Below, one piece after another: positions 62,434-64,000 of a stretch of DNA of 64,000 bases (positions are counted from its first letter, which is position 1; the number at the start of each line of letters is the position of its first letter). The translations under genes were made by a program, and so were the position numbers. The notes beneath the pieces were generated by a model that searched no databases, was not told where the DNA came from, and saw only the letters and a program-made list of their open reading frames with translations. The DNA comes from Alphaproteobacteria bacterium (GTDB lineage: Bacteria; Pseudomonadota; Alphaproteobacteria; Rs-D84), in assembly GCA_017427405.1 (NCBI GenBank), contig JAFRSV010000004.1:41876-105875 (forward strand), in the 5' to 3' direction.

Positions 62434-62619
62434 ATGATATATGAAATATCGCCAATAGAATGGAGTGAACCCGACAAAAAGTTCAAGATTACCGTAATAA
62501 CAGGACCAAATGACTATAACGTGCAAAACGTCCTTTCGCCGGTGCGGGCGGCGCTTGAAAATTATATAAAGGAAATCAAGAACTATGAATTGCAAAATAT
62601 GAAAGTGTGTTCACATTGA
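62434..62619 (+). CDS. Small conserved-looking hypothetical protein
   Basis: This 61-residue alpha/beta protein (MIYEISPIEWSEPDKKFKIT...) has no membrane segment. It is well supported by a promoter (TTGATT-17-TATAAT, 62380-62408) and an AAAGGAAAAAG ribosome site. Function unknown. Confidence 0.65.
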   Translation: MIYEISPIEWSEPDKKFKITVITGPNDYNVQNVLSPVRAALENYIKEIKNYELQNMKVCSH

Positions 62620-62659
62620 GTCACATTTTTAATATTGGTTGGGTACCGACACTTTTCTA

Positions 62660-62688
62660 TTGACTTTTCATATGAAAGTGCATAAAAT
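62660..62688 (+). promoter_or_regulatory. Promoter of tRNA-Ala (and rpsU)
   Basis: TTGACT, a 17-bp spacer and TAAAAT, 16 bp before the tRNA. No terminator separates the tRNA from rpsU, so both may be one transcript. Confidence 0.75.
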
Positions 62689-62704
62689 ATGCGCACCGAG
62701 TTCT

Positions 62705-62781
62705 GGGGTTGTAGCTCAGTTGATTAGAGCGCCTGATTTGCATTCAGGAGGTCGTGGGTTTGAGTCCCATCAGCTCCACCA
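62705..62781 (+). tRNA. tRNA-Ala (anticodon TGC)
   Basis: A 77-nt tRNA with encoded CCA. G3:U70 acceptor pair, anticodon stem CCTGA/TCAGG with loop TTTGCAT, and T arm GGGTTTGAGTCCC. Confidence 0.94.
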
Positions 62782-62955
62782 CCGATTTTTGTTATCGCGC
62801 GCACATCGGGCCCCGCGAAATTTGAAAAATTTTGTGGGTGATACGGGCGCACGATTAAAAAAATCGAGTGCCGCGGCGAAGTTTGCAACGCAAACGAAGA
62901 CGGGCATTACTTTAGATAACAAACCTAATATATCGCCAAAGGGGGTGAATAGTTT

Positions 62956-63162
62956 ATGGTAAAAGTTTTGGTTCGTGATAACAACGTCGAACAGGCTTTG
63001 CGTGTTGCGAAACGCAAATCGCAAAAAGAAGGACTGTATCGCGAAAGCAAGGAACGTCAACGTTACGAAAAGCCGACGACAAAGCGCAAACGTCTGCGCG
63101 AAGAGGCCGTCCGTAACGAAAAGAAACGGCAATCAAAACAACGCATGGTCTTTGGATTCTAA
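62956..63162 (+). CDS. rpsU: Ribosomal protein S21
   Basis: This 68-residue basic protein has [35 protein letters not shown], the S21 pattern of a 30S subunit protein needed for initiation on SD-containing mRNA. GGGGGTGAATAG precedes the ATG. It lies downstream of tRNA-Ala. Confidence 0.94.
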   Translation: MVKVLVRDNNVEQALRVAKRKSQKEGLYRESKERQRYEKPTTKRKRLREEAVRNEKKRQSKQRMVFGF

Positions 63163-63185
63163 GTGTTGTTTAATTCCAAACTTAA

Positions 63186-63219
63186 AACCCGCCGAAAATC
63201 GACGGGTTCATTTTTTTTA
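63186..63219 (+). terminator. rpsU terminator
   Basis: AACCCG..CGA / TCG..CGGGTT imperfect stem followed by eight Ts. Confidence 0.75.
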
Positions 63220-63238
63220 GAAAAGATACATTTTCTAC

Positions 63239-63268
63239 TTGCTTTAAATATCCTATTTTTGATAGAAT
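63239..63268 (+). promoter_or_regulatory. Promoter of structured-leader locus B
   Basis: TTGCTT, an 18-bp spacer and TAGAAT, with the same flanking bases as the locus A promoter at 10567-10596. Confidence 0.7.
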
Positions 63269-63274
63269 AAACTC

Positions 63275-63542
63275 GGACAAGGTGGGAATCTTGTTCGGGG
63301 CATTAGCGTGCCTTTGTTAGAACCGGTGCAAGGCATCGTAATCCGTTCGTTTTTTTCGTTCGTGATTTCCCTATGCTTTTGCATCGTAAAAAAAACCCCG
63401 GATGGTTCGGGGCGCCGACGGTGATACAACAGGGTTCGCCCGAAAGCCGTTGGGATCATTGTTCTAACTGATACGCTAACACCCCGACCGCTTGGTTTTC
63501 ACCGCGGTATTTTATTATATAAAAAAGAAAAGGGAGAAAATC
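63275..63542 (+). ncRNA. Conserved structured 5' leader, copy B
   Basis: This is the second copy of the leader at 10604. It has a first hairpin (ACAAG/CTTGT), outer helix GGGG..TAGC (63297-63307) with GCTA..CCCC (63475-63485), pseudoknot strands GCCTT 63310/AAGGC 63330 and CGGTGC 63324/GCATCG 63381, and CCCC/GGGG hairpin 63396-63412. The 20-nt core GGTGCAAGGCATCGTAATCC is identical. It is longer than copy A by ~25 nt. The leader ends in AAAGGGAG. Confidence 0.6.
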
Positions 63543-64000
63543 ATGCGAATCGGATTTAGTCATTATAACGCGGAGACAAAGTTCCCCTCTAGAGAGGGGT
63601 GGCGGGTAGCACCCGCCGGGGTGTGGTTTGCCACCATTGTCGCGCTGTTTATCGCCATGCCGGCGTTCGCCGACCCAACGCCGTTGGACCGTAAGACTGT
63701 ATCGTCCAAGGCATACGTTGATACATCGGTTGAAACACGACAAAACAAAATCCCGGCCGCAAATCCGAATAATACAAATATCGGTGTTTCGGTTGTGATG
63801 TACACCGAAGACGGCGATGGTGAAATTGGCGAACGCGGAATATACGATAACCCCGCCAATTATACCGCGGGCACAGACGCAAATAAATTGGTGACCGCAT
63901 CGGCACTGAAAGGCAGTGTCACAAATTTACCCACAATGGAAACATCAAAATTGACCTGTGCGAACCAAAATGATGGTTGCACCCTGTGGACCATCGAAGA
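63543..64000 (+). CDS. Secreted surface protein, paralogue of 10848-11840 (end cut by window)
   Basis: At least 152 residues. The signal-peptide core (WFATIVALFIAMPAFA) is followed by LDRKTVSSKAYVDT, RQNKIPAANPNN, a GERGIYDNPANYTAGTDANKLVTASAL repeat-type segment, and the family end LTCANQ..CTLWTIEE. Only the stop codon seems to lie beyond the window. Between the first 12 residues and the hydrophobic core, a 44-bp palindrome related to the queA elements adds PSREGWRVAPAGV in frame. Confidence 0.7.
   Translation, partial: MRIGFSHYNAETKFPSREGWRVAPAGVWFATIVALFIAMPAFADPTPLDRKTVSSKAYVDTSVETRQNKIPAANPNNTNIGVSVVMYTEDGDGEIGERGIYDNPANYTAGTDANKLVTASALKGSVTNLPTMETSKLTCANQNDGCTLWTIE
63580..63623. mobile_element. 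Solo end of the queA-type element, in frame
   Basis: AGTTCCCCTCT..AGAGGGGTGGCGGG and CACCCGCCGGGGTG equal the left end of DUF559 element 2 in queA, without the nuclease domain. It is a 44-bp, self-complementary, MITE-like remnant that keeps the reading frame open. Confidence 0.7.

Overview
The window looks like a chromosome segment of an uncultured, host-associated alphaproteobacterium with a streamlined genome. The evidence is the frr-uppS-cdsA-rseP-bamA block, BamD, MurJ, LepB-RNase III-SecG, Era, QueA/Tgt, RNase J, LemA/HtpX, type IV secretion (VirB7/VirB8-like) genes and moderate-to-low GC. The exact lineage is inference from gene content. Many genes have a TATAAT-like box only 6-9 bp before the start codon, so leaderless mRNA seems common.

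Layout. 1-10440: a podovirus-like morphogenesis cluster (capsid, two tail-tube/nozzle proteins, terminase, portal, small genes) whose large terminase gene is cut in two by an inverted three-gene cassette (dnaB, a double-HTH repressor, an unknown gene). 10440-11840: a structured leader and a secreted repeat-bearing protein; a second copy of this promoter, leader and protein closes the window (63239-64000). 11900-14577: yraN and a compact VirB7/VirB8-like group. 14656-16283: an archaeal-type aspartyl-tRNA synthetase behind a T-box leader, very unusual for this phylum. 16324-21642: bamA, rseP, cdsA, uppS, frr (no dxr). 21728-30562: tRNA-Ala, GIY-YIG protein, phosphatase, cation antiporter, a 1370-residue membrane protein, an outer-membrane barrel and comM. 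30644-34346: lepB, rnc, secG, trpS with a Trp-codon leader peptide, and tRNA-Arg followed by tandem fossil tRNA ends. 34532-47663: htpX, M23 peptidase, Smr, bamD, murJ, rlpA, era, queA (carrying two in-frame DUF559 insertions), tgt, and a lysozyme-like/TPR protein. 47769-62781: tRNA-Gly, glycosyltransferases, a short alaS, an AAA+ pair, HU, RNase J, lemA, a cold-shock protein, a RelA/SpoT-like protein, lysS and tRNA-Ala. rpsU follows.

Three themes stand out. First, envelope biogenesis (BamA/D, RseP, CdsA, UppS, MurJ, RlpA, LepB, SecG). Second, aminoacyl-tRNA supply with RNA-level control (T-box, Trp leader peptide, truncated AlaRS, LysRS). Third, mobile or palindromic DNA that sits inside genes in frame (queA twice, and both secreted leader proteins), as Rickettsia palindromic elements do. 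The most novel candidates are the split terminase around dnaB, the two-copy structured leader RNA, the T-box, the Trp leader peptide and the DUF559 elements inside queA.
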